The notes under the pieces: model-generated
What the model saw: the letters and a program-made list of their open reading frames with translations, nothing else
Told to the model about the DNA's origin: nothing
The model's database searches: none
Made by a program: the position numbers and the translations under genes
Source of the DNA: Salinivibrio sharmensis
Lineage (GTDB): Bacteria > Pseudomonadota > Gammaproteobacteria > Enterobacterales > Vibrionaceae
Direction of reading: 5' to 3'
DNA: 64,000 nt
Assembly (NCBI RefSeq): GCF_001995985.1
Contig: NZ_MUFC01000006.1
Span: 53,903-117,902, forward strand
In this document: positions 37,304 through 45,915 of the stretch, one piece after another
How positions within the stretch are numbered: the first letter of the stretch is position 1
How the letters are laid out: each line of letters opens with the position of its first letter

Positions 37304-39262
37304 ATGGAAAAGCTAGAAAGGTTTGAACAAGGTCTCAAGCACCCGCTTTTTAGTATTGTTGGCCGCCGAATCATTCTGCTGATGGTTTTGCTCAGTGGTT
37401 TCTTTACCATATTAACCACGCTGCTGCAGCTATCATGGGATTACGAGGAAGCCTTTAACAATGTTGACCGGCGCCATGCTGAAATTCAAAACGTTCATGC
37501 TGATTTGATAGCCTCCTCTTTATGGGTGTTCGACCTTGTTAGCGCACAAAACCGGCTGGATGGATTGGTGAATCTTCCTTATATAGATTACCTCTCGATA
37601 GAGTTTGATGGCGTGGTACTGGATGCTGGCGAGCCACTGATAAAAAATAACGTAGTCAGCCAAACCGAGCTCAGCTATTTCCACCCTGACACTAATCGCC
37701 GTATTAACCTCGGCACCTTGCGAATAGAGTCAGACGCGCAGAAAATCTATGATTTATTACTGCAACAGTTTGTTGTTACCCTCCTGCTGAATGGGATTAA
37801 AACCCTCATTGTGTGCGCCCTTATTCTCTGGGTGTTCCATCAAAGCGTCAGCCAGCGTGTGTTTGCTATCGCCAAACACTTATCTCATTTTGACCCTATC
37901 GATCCTATCCACGAGCCTTTGCGGTTGAAACATCGTAAGTTGATTATGGAAAAAAGCGATGAACTCGATTGGCTGGCAGATGAAACCAATAAAATCACCC
38001 TACGGATGACCAATCTTTATCAAAACATTGCCCTAGAACAAGAAAGGCTCACCGACTTTACCCGCGCAGCCTCTGATTGGCTATGGGAAACTAATGCGAC
38101 ACAACGCCTCACATTTTGCTCTGAGGCGATGCAATCTGCACTCGCCATTCCCATCGAAAACACCCCCAAGGTTAAGTCAGTGCCCGCACTGAGCCACTGT
38201 ACTTCGCTTCTATACAACCTAGATGCATGTGATGATTTCACTATGTGTGAAGAAAAAATCACCTTAGGAAAACACACCTACTATTTTGTCTTCCAAGGAA
38301 TAGCACATTTCACCGAATACGGCTTCACGGGCTTTCGCGGCACCGCGATTGATATCACCGAGCTGAAGACGACCCAGTTGGAACTTGAGCAACTGAACAA
38401 AAGTTTAGAAGCGACCGTTGAAGCGCGAACTCACGATCTTGCTCAAAGTATGGAAAACCTCAAAGCCACGCAAACTCAACTGGTGGAGTCCGAAAAACTC
38501 GCCGCGTTGGGTAGCTTAGTCGCTGGCGTTGCCCACGAGGTGAACACGCCCCTAGGTATCGCGGTAACCGCCAACTCAGTGATCAAAGAAGCGGTTTCAA
38601 CACTTAACCACGCATTCGAGCAAAAAACCTTGACCAGTGACCAGTACACCACCGTGATGAAGCAGGTCACGGATGGTACGCACATGCTAGAGAACAACCT
38701 CAATCGTGCCGCACGATTAATTCGTGATTTCAAACAAACAGCAGTCGACCAAGTGTCCGAAAGCCGAAGTCAATTCCGTCCCGTGCAAACACTTGAAGCA
38801 TTGATGGGAAGTTTGCGCCCCGAAACCAAGAAAGTACCCGTCGTGCCTGTCGTCGAAGGCGACCCTCAGCTTGTCATGAGTAGTCTGCCCGGTGTGCTTA
38901 CCCAAGTTATCTCCAACTTGGTGATGAACAGTGTCCGCCATGCCTTTGAAGATATTCCCGAACCAGACATTCACATTCGTATCGCCGATAAAGGCGATAC
39001 CGTGGAAATTTGCTATAACGATAATGGCGTTGGGGTTGCCCCCGAACTGCACCAGCGTATCTTCGAGCCCTTCTATACCAGTTCACGCGGCAAAGGCGGT
39101 TCAGGGCTCGGGCTCAATCTCGTTTTCAACTTGGTGCATCAAAAATTACGAGGGAAGTTGCATTTCGATTCCAATATCAATCAAGGCGTTACCGTGGTGC
39201 TCAGCCTGCCTAAGTTTTTGACAGACACAGAGACATCAAAAGCTGAAAGTTCTACCAAGTAG
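37304..39262 (+). CDS. Membrane sensor histidine kinase, second of a tandem pair
   Basis: The protein is also exactly 652 residues, with the phospho-acceptor again at His411 (GVAHEVNTPLG), and collinear with the preceding kinase from the first membrane helix (VGRRIILLMVLLSGFFTIL) to GKGGSGLGLNLVFNLV. The best-conserved parts are the membrane helices, the start of the periplasmic region and the kinase core. The middle of the sensor domain and the PAS differ more. This looks like tandem duplication followed by divergence of ligand range, or a pair that forms heterodimers. Confidence 0.9.
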   Translation: MEKLERFEQGLKHPLFSIVGRRIILLMVLLSGFFTILTTLLQLSWDYEEAFNNVDRRHAEIQNVHADLIASSLWVFDLVSAQNRLDGLVNLPYIDYLSIEFDGVVLDAGEPLIKNNVVSQTELSYFHPDTNRRINLGTLRIESDAQKIYDLLLQQFVVTLLLNGIKTLIVCALILWVFHQSVSQRVFAIAKHLSHFDPIDPIHEPLRLKHRKLIMEKSDELDWLADETNKITLRMTNLYQNIALEQERLTDFTRAASDWLWETNATQRLTFCSEAMQSALAIPIENTPKVKSVPALSHCTSLLYNLDACDDFTMCEEKITLGKHTYYFVFQGIAHFTEYGFTGFRGTAIDITELKTTQLELEQLNKSLEATVEARTHDLAQSMENLKATQTQLVESEKLAALGSLVAGVAHEVNTPLGIAVTANSVIKEAVSTLNHAFEQKTLTSDQYTTVMKQVTDGTHMLENNLNRAARLIRDFKQTAVDQVSESRSQFRPVQTLEALMGSLRPETKKVPVVPVVEGDPQLVMSSLPGVLTQVISNLVMNSVRHAFEDIPEPDIHIRIADKGDTVEICYNDNGVGVAPELHQRIFEPFYTSSRGKGGSGLGLNLVFNLVHQKLRGKLHFDSNINQGVTVVLSLPKFLTDTETSKAESSTK

Positions 39263-39303
39263 TCCCTGTCTACTCATAAAGGCACACAACAAAGGACAAA
39301 ACA

Positions 39304-40218
39304 ATGCAATGGTTAACCAAGTGGTTTCGTTCCGATGTAGATAGTGTTCAAACGCAGCGCTTATTCCAAAGCCTATTAACATTGGCGTGGACCGTTGAGG
39401 CAAAAGACCCCTACACAGGCGGCCATCTTTGGCGAGTTTCTCAGTTCGCCTCAGCGGTTGCACAAGCAGAGCAGTGGTCGAAAGAGGAGCGCGCCATCGC
39501 GACCCTAGGTGGCTTTTTGCATGATCTCGGCAAAGTCAGTGTGCCTGATGCCATCTTAAAGAAAACAGACAAACTGACCGACGATGAATTTGCCATCATT
39601 CAAAGTCATCCCAATGAGGGGCTGTATATCTTGGAAGGCCACCCATTAGGGCCAATCGTGCGAAATGCGGTCGGCTTGCATCACGAACGTGTCGATGGAC
39701 AAGGTTACCCCAACAAATTATCTGACGAAGCGATCCCCCCAGAAGCCAAGCTGATCGCGATTTGTGATGCCTTTGATGCCATGACCAGTCACCGGCCCTA
39801 CCGACAAGCGATGCCCAAACAAAAAGCCATCAATATTGTTGAAGAAAACCTTGGTAGCCAGTTTGACGTGTCACTCGGGCAACGGTTTGTCAGCTTAGCC
39901 AAAGCGGGCGAATTTGACGCCATCATTGCTCATACCGATGAAGGGATCCCCTTGCATCACTGTCCGACATGCGGCCCGACGATCACCCGCTATCGTGATG
40001 ATGCACCAGGACAACTGCTTCACTGTCCCTTATGCCTACAACAAGCAAAACTGGTCAAGACTAAAAATGCGTATCACTTGGAGCCCACAGGCGTTCAGAT
40101 CCCAGCCTCGAAACAACGACGCAAACCTGACACTAGCTTGATTAAGCGCGTTATCCAAGAGACGATTTCCACCATCCCCACGCAGGCGCTGCTTGAACGT
40201 GCTGAAGGTAGTCGTTAA
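39304..40218 (+). CDS. HD-GYP phosphodiesterase with C-terminal zinc-ribbon-like domain
   Basis: The protein is 304 residues. HD-GYP covers about 20-200: H73-D74 in GGFLHDLGKVSVPDAILKKTDKL, HHERVDGQGYP and CDAFDAMTSHRPYR, all intact. The C-terminal part has CPTC and CPLC pairs about 20 residues apart (HHCPTCGPTITRY, LLHCPLCLQQ), typical of a zinc ribbon. It has no receiver, so it is probably controlled by contact or by its ribbon domain. It follows the twin kinases at 41 bp and abuts the NrtS-like gene (TAAATG). Confidence 0.9.
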   Translation: MQWLTKWFRSDVDSVQTQRLFQSLLTLAWTVEAKDPYTGGHLWRVSQFASAVAQAEQWSKEERAIATLGGFLHDLGKVSVPDAILKKTDKLTDDEFAIIQSHPNEGLYILEGHPLGPIVRNAVGLHHERVDGQGYPNKLSDEAIPPEAKLIAICDAFDAMTSHRPYRQAMPKQKAINIVEENLGSQFDVSLGQRFVSLAKAGEFDAIIAHTDEGIPLHHCPTCGPTITRYRDDAPGQLLHCPLCLQQAKLVKTKNAYHLEPTGVQIPASKQRRKPDTSLIKRVIQETISTIPTQALLERAEGSR

Positions 40219-40440
40219 ATGAAACGGCTCTTTGGTACTTTAGTCCAACCCAGCGTGGTCATTAATGCACTGAAAATTGCATTGGTGGTCGGCACTGTGC
40301 TCAATGTTATTAATCAGGGCGAGGCTATATGGGGCGAGGCAAACTTGCGTATGGATCACGCACTACTCAACTATTTAGTGCCTTATTGCGTCGCCAGCTA
40401 TAGCGCGGCTAAACACGAGTTGGACAGGCAAAAAAAATAA
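40219..40440 (+). CDS. NrtS-like small membrane protein
   Basis: The protein is 73 residues. A single clear hydrophobic helix (VVINALKIALVVGTVLNVINQG) is followed by MDHALLNYLVPYCVASYSAAKH. The pattern matches the short proteins annotated as NrtS nitrate/nitrite transporters. It starts immediately after the HD-GYP stop codon (TAA then ATG), so it is translationally linked to the c-di-GMP phosphodiesterase. Whether it transports nitrate here is unproven. Confidence 0.7.
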   Translation: MKRLFGTLVQPSVVINALKIALVVGTVLNVINQGEAIWGEANLRMDHALLNYLVPYCVASYSAAKHELDRQKK

Positions 40441-40441
40441 G

Positions 40442-40470
40442 GAGCCAGCACGAAGCTGGCTCTTGTTGTT
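40442..40470. terminator. Terminator between NrtS-like gene and betA
   Basis: GAGCCAGC (40442-40449) and GCTGGCTC (40455-40462) form the stem. The right side continues TTGTTGTTG; on the other strand the stem is followed by CTTATTTTTTTT. It can stop both the signalling operon and the converging betA transcript. Confidence 0.85.
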
Positions 40471-40487
40471 GACGCATATTAGGAGGG

Positions 40488-42179
40488 TTAGACAAGCGCC
40501 GCATCTTTTTCCGATGCCGGCGTATGGTCAGGCAGGTAGCGATAGTATTCCGCATCTTTCGCCGGTGAAAGAGTGTGCCCCATCATCATGTCCGCCGCTT
40601 TTTCCGCTACCATAATGGTCGGGGCGTACAAGTTGCCATTAGTGATCGCAGGGAACACAGAGGCATCCACCACGCGTAAATTGTTGACACCATGGACCTT
40701 GAGGGATTCATCCACCACAGACATCTCATCACTCGCCAAGCCCATTTTACAGGTACAGCTTGGGTGGTAGGCGCTTTCACCTTCACGAGCCACAAAGTCG
40801 AGGATTTCCTGGTCCGTTTGCGCCGCGCTCCCTGGCGAGAGTTCTTTACCCCGCAGGTGATCAAAGGCCGGCTGAGCAATAATCTCTCGCGATACCCGAA
40901 TCGCCTCAACCCACTCTTTACGCTCTTGCGGCGTAGAAAGATAGTTGAAGAAAATCTCTGGCTTCTCATCTGGGTTGGTGCTGCGAATTTTCACGTGACC
41001 ACGCACATCAGTATTCATTGGTCCGACATGCAATTGGAACCCATGCCCTTTGTTCGGTGCCGAGCCATCATAACGAATAGCCAGCGGTAAAAAGTGGAAC
41101 TGCAAGTTCGGATATTCCACCTCATAATTACCACGCACAAAACCACCTGCTTCAAAATGGTTGGTGGCGGCGGCGCCTTTACGACGGAACAGCCAATCAA
41201 AACCAATTTTCGGTTGATTATGAAACTTAAGCGCGGGATACATACTGACCGGCTCTTTACATTCATACTGCACGTAGAGTTCAAGGTGATCTTGCAAGTT
41301 CTCACCCACACCTGGCAGGTGGTGAACAGGTTTGATCCCCAAATTTTTCAACATGGTTTCGTCACCCACGCCAGATAGTTGCAGTAGTTTGGGCGAGTTA
41401 ATCGCGCCACCACAACTGATAATCTCGGCGCCATACGTGGTTTTCTTCCGTCCCCATTTGCGGTATTCCACCCCGATCGCGGTTTTGTTTTCGAACAGCA
41501 CTTTGTCTGTTGTCGCACCGGTGATCACCGTGAGATTTTGACGGTTCATCACGGGGTGTAAGTAAGCCCGGGCCGCGCTGTGGCGACGGCCTCGATAAAT
41601 GTTTTGGTCAAAAATGCCAAACCCTTCTTGCTGGTAGCCGTTCACATCGTCTGTCAACGGATAACCCGCTTGCTGGGTCGCATCAAAAAAGGCACTGAAT
41701 AAAGGGTTATCACAATTTGCTGTGGTTATAGCCAAGGGGCCATTATTGCCATGGTAATCGTTTTGACCCTGCAAGCGTGTTTCACACTTACGGAAGTACG
41801 GCAGACAGTGGGCATAGTCCCACTCTTTTAATCCATGCTCATTGGCCCACTTTTCATAATCCATCGCATTGCCGCGAATATAAATCATGCCGTTGATGCT
41901 ACTGCTTCCCCCAAGCACTTTCCCGCGCGGCTGTGCGATACGGCGGTTATGCATATTCGGCTCGGGTTCAGATTCGTACAACCAGTTATAGGTGCTGTCC
42001 GTGAGCAAATAGGTTAACGCCGCGGGCATGTGGATCCGAAAGTCCAGCCGGTAGTCTGGCCGTCCTGCTTCGAGTAGTAATACCTTGTTATCTGGGTTAG
42101 CACTTAAACGGTTCGCCAGAACACAGCCTGCTGAGCCCGCGCCGACAATGATATAGTCGTAATTTTGTTGCTGTCCCAT
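40488..42179 (-). CDS. betA: Choline dehydrogenase
   Basis: The protein is 563 residues from the ATG at 42179 with GGAGGTTTT before it; the longer frame is discarded. It is a GMC-family flavoprotein: dinucleotide motif GAGSAG near residue 13, PRGKVLGGSSSINGMIYIRG, and C-terminal YHPSCTCKMG with NLRVVDASVFPAITNGN. It oxidises choline to betaine aldehyde on the way to the osmoprotectant glycine betaine. The usual partners betB, betI and betT are not in the window. Instead a GntR regulator lies 110 bp upstream in the same direction. Confidence 0.93.
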   Translation of the reverse strand: MGQQQNYDYIIVGAGSAGCVLANRLSANPDNKVLLLEAGRPDYRLDFRIHMPAALTYLLTDSTYNWLYESEPEPNMHNRRIAQPRGKVLGGSSSINGMIYIRGNAMDYEKWANEHGLKEWDYAHCLPYFRKCETRLQGQNDYHGNNGPLAITTANCDNPLFSAFFDATQQAGYPLTDDVNGYQQEGFGIFDQNIYRGRRHSAARAYLHPVMNRQNLTVITGATTDKVLFENKTAIGVEYRKWGRKKTTYGAEIISCGGAINSPKLLQLSGVGDETMLKNLGIKPVHHLPGVGENLQDHLELYVQYECKEPVSMYPALKFHNQPKIGFDWLFRRKGAAATNHFEAGGFVRGNYEVEYPNLQFHFLPLAIRYDGSAPNKGHGFQLHVGPMNTDVRGHVKIRSTNPDEKPEIFFNYLSTPQERKEWVEAIRVSREIIAQPAFDHLRGKELSPGSAAQTDQEILDFVAREGESAYHPSCTCKMGLASDEMSVVDESLKVHGVNNLRVVDASVFPAITNGNLYAPTIMVAEKAADMMMGHTLSPAKDAEYYRYLPDHTPASEKDAALV

Positions 42180-42289
42180 AAAACCTCCAAATTTTGTCCT
42201 TCCCGTGTGCAGGGCGTCAGCCCGGAACAGTCGCAACACAGGTAATGGGTATGATTGTGTAGAGGTTTCCTTTTTGAAGTTTTTTATAA

Positions 42290-43024
42290 TTAGCTTGATG
42301 TTTGTTCATCAATGCATTGTTGTAGCAACCGATAGTGGTGGCTAATCGTCGCTTGCGCCTTAAACGGCTCCGCAGCGATAATGTAGTTAACGGTCTGTTG
42401 CCAGTTTTCCACCGTTTGGCGACGATACTCCGCCGCTTGATAAAGGGCATAATCGTGCGAACTAAACCCTTGCTGGATAGCGTGCATCACCCATTCAAAA
42501 ATCGGGTTGCCGGACATCGCAGCAATCAGCAGGTTCAGTGCCCGATCCAGCTCTCCTAAGCGATCCAAATCCGGTGCCTCTTCCGCGGCAAGTGCCGCAA
42601 GCTCAGTGACGCTTTCACTGAGCTGTTGCTTTTGCGAATCAGTACCCCGACTAATGGCGAGCAGCACTAGGCTTTGGTCAACCGTTTCACGAAACTCCGC
42701 GACCTTGTCCGCTTGTACATGGCTCTGCTTTAAAAACAGTGCCAGTGATTCACTGATGTTATGTACATCAACCTGACGCACGACCGCCCCACCTTTTTGG
42801 CCTTTACGGATTTCAATCAAGCCTTTTTGCTTGAGTGATTGAATGGCTTCTCGCACCACACCACGGCCAGTACCAAACTGTTGTTGAAGCTCTCGCTCAC
42901 TGGGCAGTTTATCGCCAGGTTTTAGCGCCTCGGACAGAATCGCCGATTCGATTTGCAATGCCACATCTTCACTCGCTCGGCCCATTTGAACCGGATGAAA
43001 AAGGCTACTGGTGGATGTCGTCAT
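42290..43024 (-). CDS. GntR/FadR-family regulator upstream of betA
   Basis: The protein is 244 residues. A GntR winged helix (about 18-88: LKPGDKLPSERELQQQFGTGRGVVREAIQSLKQKGLIEIRKG) is followed by a helical FCD-type effector domain. AAGGGGTAACC precedes the ATG. Two TGGT-N3-ACCA operators upstream imply autoregulation. Because betA follows in the same direction without a strong terminator between them, it probably shares this control. The effector is unknown; choline, a betaine pathway intermediate or a related acid would fit. Confidence 0.88.
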   Translation of the reverse strand: MTTSTSSLFHPVQMGRASEDVALQIESAILSEALKPGDKLPSERELQQQFGTGRGVVREAIQSLKQKGLIEIRKGQKGGAVVRQVDVHNISESLALFLKQSHVQADKVAEFRETVDQSLVLLAISRGTDSQKQQLSESVTELAALAAEEAPDLDRLGELDRALNLLIAAMSGNPIFEWVMHAIQQGFSSHDYALYQAAEYRRQTVENWQQTVNYIIAAEPFKAQATISHHYRLLQQCIDEQTSS

Positions 43025-43040
43025 GGTTACCCCTTCGCTT

Positions 43041-43053
43041 TTGGTAGTACCAA
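43041..43053. promoter_or_regulatory. GntR operator 1
   Basis: TTGGTAGTACCAA is a perfect 13-bp palindrome containing TGGT-N3-ACCA, the usual FadR/GntR half-site arrangement. It lies just 17 bp upstream of the GntR start codon, a position suited to repression. Confidence 0.7.
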
Positions 43054-43103
43054 ACTAGCAACTCTTGCATTATAAAGTCAAATATTATCTCGCTAGTCTT
43101 CTT

Positions 43104-43116
43104 TTGGTACGACCAT
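43104..43116. promoter_or_regulatory. GntR operator 2
   Basis: TTGGTACGACCAT carries the same TGGT-N3-ACCA core. Its centre (43110) is 63 bp, about six helical turns, from the centre of operator 1 (43047), so both could lie on the same face of the helix. Confidence 0.65.
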
Positions 43117-43164
43117 TAAACATCATCGATAAGATCAATATAATGCTGATATTATTCATGAAAA

Positions 43165-43206
43165 CAAAAAATCCCGCTTAGTTTTCACCGAAGCGGGATT
43201 TTTACA
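43165..43206. terminator. Terminator of the GNAT/carbonic anhydrase genes
   Basis: AAATCCCGCTT (43169-43179) and AAGCGGGATTT (43191-43201) pair, with A residues to the left and T residues to the right. It follows the stop of the minus-strand GNAT gene and works for either direction. Confidence 0.88.
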
Positions 43207-43221
43207 TGATATAAACGGCAA

Positions 43222-43674
43222 CTAACTTTGGTAAACCATTCGCCACTCTCGCTCACCCGTATGAGGATCGGTTTGCTCGCGGTCGACCACAAATCCATGA
43301 CGTAGATAAAAGGCGTAGCTGGCCTTGTTCTTCTGGTAAACGGTCAAATCAATGACGGTTTTTTGTTGCTTAGCATGCATCAACAACTGGCTACCCACGC
43401 CTTGCCCCTGCTTATGCGGCGCAACAAAGATCGCTGCCAATGTTTGACCATGCATAGCGTAGAATCCCTCGATGGCTCCATCTCTCTCTACCACCCACAC
43501 TTCTGCCATCGGCAAATAGGCTGATCGCATCGCCTCACGCTGCTGATACCAAAAATCGTCATCAATAAAGTCATGCGCTTTTAATGATGCATTCAACCAG
43601 ATATCAAGTACCGCATCGGTGTCCGCAGGACGCATGCGGCGCAAAGTATGTGGCGAGTTGGGGGTGGGTATCAT
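43222..43674 (-). CDS. GNAT acetyltransferase, YiaC/YjaB-like
   Basis: The protein is 150 residues. The GNAT core has a beta-4 strand AAIFVAPHKQGQGVGSQLLMHA carrying the acetyl-CoA pyrophosphate loop (QGQGVG), then LTVYQKNKASYAFYLRHGF. It resembles E. coli YiaC and YjaB, which acetylate protein lysines. It lies 12 bp after the carbonic anhydrase gene and shares its terminator, so the two are probably cotranscribed. Confidence 0.85.
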   Translation of the reverse strand: MIPTPNSPHTLRRMRPADTDAVLDIWLNASLKAHDFIDDDFWYQQREAMRSAYLPMAEVWVVERDGAIEGFYAMHGQTLAAIFVAPHKQGQGVGSQLLMHAKQQKTVIDLTVYQKNKASYAFYLRHGFVVDREQTDPHTGEREWRMVYQS

Positions 43675-43686
43675 GGCGCCTCCTGA

Positions 43687-44529
43687 TTATCGGCCTGACA
43701 GCAGTGCAGGATTAGTCACTCGGTTCCTTACACCATGAGCATGGCGTTCATCAAATACATTGGCATGACACCAACGCTGCACACTAGCAATATCAACTTT
43801 CTTGACGTGTGGACGGACACGCCATGTAACTTGGAAAGGAGAGCCTTTTTGGTTATAGCCAGGGCCCGTGGTTGACCCCAAGTAAGTGACGGGATTACCG
43901 CTATCTTCTGGTAGGTTGATCGCTTGGTAACGCCCTTTACGTTGACCAACTTTAGCAAGCTGAGAGAAATCACGCGCGTTAGGATCATTCACCACCACCA
44001 ATACCTGCGCTTCAACACGTAACTGCGGATTATGGGTCGCCTCACTCAGGCACGCACCCAGTGTTGGTCCCGGCGCCACAGAGGCCGAACTGTAGACGTA
44101 ATGGAGCTCCAGGGTGTCCCCGACGCGGACAGATTGATGCTGGCTTGTACATACGGGCTGGTCGTAAGACGCACGTTCACTGTCCGATAAAGCGCCTGAA
44201 TACAGGTAGCCACTGTGATAGCCGTGACCGTCCCCCGCCCCTGCGAAACGCGTAAACTCCCCGCCTTTGTGCTCAGCGTTTTTATGGAAGTGGATATTAC
44301 AAAGATTCATCGCCTGCGCTGGCGGTGCGTAATTAAATCGCTGAGGGTTGGTGCCGTGGATGGCATCAATATCACGCGGTGATTGGGGGCCAAACCCTTT
44401 ACCTTGTGTGGCGCGCTCAAGCGCGTCACGCTGTTTAGTTATCACATCGTTCACTTCGGAGGCCGCTAATGATGTAGAGGCAACAAGCATTCCTAACGAC
44501 AAGGTGGCAAGAGAGAGTAACGTTTTCAT
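43687..44529 (-). CDS. Probable periplasmic delta-class carbonic anhydrase
   Basis: The protein is 280 residues. A signal peptide (MKTLLSLATLSLGMLVASTSLA) is followed by a soluble domain with the block MNLCNIHFHKNAEHKGGEFT, a histidine-rich stretch expected at a metal site, and several cysteines that may pair in the periplasm (C in NLCNIH, QPVCTSQ, LGACLSE, RWCHAN). This pattern matches bacterial proteins annotated as delta-class carbonic anhydrases, as I recall them. The reaction would be interconversion of CO2 and bicarbonate in the periplasm. The identification rests on motif memory, not on a search. Confidence 0.65.
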   Translation of the reverse strand: MKTLLSLATLSLGMLVASTSLAASEVNDVITKQRDALERATQGKGFGPQSPRDIDAIHGTNPQRFNYAPPAQAMNLCNIHFHKNAEHKGGEFTRFAGAGDGHGYHSGYLYSGALSDSERASYDQPVCTSQHQSVRVGDTLELHYVYSSASVAPGPTLGACLSEATHNPQLRVEAQVLVVVNDPNARDFSQLAKVGQRKGRYQAINLPEDSGNPVTYLGSTTGPGYNQKGSPFQVTWRVRPHVKKVDIASVQRWCHANVFDERHAHGVRNRVTNPALLSGR

Positions 44530-44774
44530 AGGTCTTTCTATTGTCAGTGAAAACTCGCGAGTCTATTCGCACTTGACCCCAGTATATTGATCTCTCTCGT
44601 AAAAAAGTGTGTATCGGTTAAGTCGGATAATAATTTTGGAATCACCCTCACTGCAAAATCAGTAAAAAACAGATAGTTGCGCACAGCAGTGAGAGACCGC
44701 GCCATGCCGTGTGTATGGCGACACAATAGCGCCCGACTATCCCGAGCCTGATGTGTAAAGGGTCAGTGCATGCG
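44530..44774. other. Intergenic region upstream of the carbonic anhydrase gene
   Basis: About 245 bp between two minus-strand genes. It should contain the carbonic anhydrase promoter. No gene, operator or terminator could be supported. Confidence 0.35.
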
Positions 44775-45191
44775 TTAGTTGAGCGCTTTCGTCATAAAGT
44801 ACAAAGCATGTTCCAAAGGGTAATCATCTAATGTCATCTGGCATTGGTAGCCATGCTTTTCGTAGAAGGGTTTGGCTTGAAAGCTTAACGTATCAACGAA
44901 CGCCATTTTACAGCCCATATCCTTGGCGTACTCTTCCAAGTTACTCAATAAATGACTCCCCACATGGCGGTGACGAAATGCATCATCGACCCAAAGGTAT
45001 TTAATCAATAACCATTGCCCCCAAGTGTTGGCCACCACGCCACCGATACGCTCATCATTATCGTTGTAGGCATAGCCGGCAAGAGAGCCTTCAGGAAGGC
45101 CAGCTAAAAACGGGGCATTGCTTTGCTGCAGCTGTTGGCGAATGGCGGTAATATCATCGTCACTTGGGCTCGCGTCCATGCGGTATTTCAT
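44775..45191 (-). CDS. GNAT acetyltransferase
   Basis: The protein is 138 residues with a GNAT core: WLLIKYLWVDDAFRHRHVGSHLLSNLEEYA (acetyl-CoA loop RHRHVG), then FVDTLSFQAKPFYEKHGYQ. Proteins with this YLWVDxxxRxxxxG pattern often acetylate small amines or peptides. The substrate is unknown. A second in-frame ATG four codons downstream is an alternative start; neither has a strong ribosome-binding site. Confidence 0.8.
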   Translation of the reverse strand: MKYRMDASPSDDDITAIRQQLQQSNAPFLAGLPEGSLAGYAYNDNDERIGGVVANTWGQWLLIKYLWVDDAFRHRHVGSHLLSNLEEYAKDMGCKMAFVDTLSFQAKPFYEKHGYQCQMTLDDYPLEHALYFMTKALN

Positions 45192-45279
45192 CGGCTTAGC
45201 TATCCAGACTGTTCAACACAGCAACGAGTATGCCTCGGGTGGCATGGACTGTCTGTGCCCATGCGCACCCTATTAACGA

Positions 45280-45912
45280 TTACTCGTGATGGATCGGCTT
45301 TGCCGCCACAGAACACTGAGTGGTGACAGTGAGTTTAGGCCAATGTTTAAGCCATTGCTTGTCATCAAGGCGCTGCTGAAACACATGCCATGGACGTGCG
45401 GGGTTATGGCTAAGCTTCAATTCAAACAAAGACTGAACCCCAAAGGCAGCGATAACTTCGCAGCGTTGGTTCATATCAAGGCGGACAGCAATCGCGGTTT
45501 CTTTCTCTGGCCAAAAGCGCATCGCATCCAATGTACTTGCGTAAGGAGGATCTTGATGTTTCTCGTGCATTCGCGCCTGATTACGCACCTGCCAAGTCAT
45601 TTCTGGCATGGTCTTTTGCAGTAGCTGCTCTAAATATTGTTCGCGCTCTTTAGTGGTATCTTCAGGATCGTAGAAGACAACATCGATATCATTGAGCGCA
45701 CTCGGGGAATATTTGTGCAACGCATCCCAAACCAGATTGCGGATAAATCCGGCAGCAATATAACACTGAGGGAGGTTTAAAGCTTGAACACAGCGAAGTG
45801 CACGCATTCTTACCGGATCAGCCTCAATCAAGTCAATCAAGGCACGCCGATAGGTTTTCTGACATAAAAAGAACTGGTGCTGGTGACGTTTACGGATCCG
45901 ACGGCGCTTCAT
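45280..45912 (-). CDS. Nucleotidyltransferase family protein (DUF925/PF06042 type)
   Basis: The protein is 210 residues. The centre reads CYIAAGFIRNLVWDALHKYSPSALNDIDVVFYD, a minimal nucleotidyltransferase motif (G-x-R-N, then D-x-D), followed by EWQVRNQARMH-like and YASTLDAMRFWPE blocks known from the PF06042 family. The N-terminus is very basic (MKRRRIRKRHQHQ). It lies three bases behind the TM2-like gene and is the last member of a four-gene operon. The molecule it modifies is unknown. Confidence 0.83.
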   Translation of the reverse strand: MKRRRIRKRHQHQFFLCQKTYRRALIDLIEADPVRMRALRCVQALNLPQCYIAAGFIRNLVWDALHKYSPSALNDIDVVFYDPEDTTKEREQYLEQLLQKTMPEMTWQVRNQARMHEKHQDPPYASTLDAMRFWPEKETAIAVRLDMNQRCEVIAAFGVQSLFELKLSHNPARPWHVFQQRLDDKQWLKHWPKLTVTTQCSVAAKPIHHE

Positions 45913-45915
45913 GGA

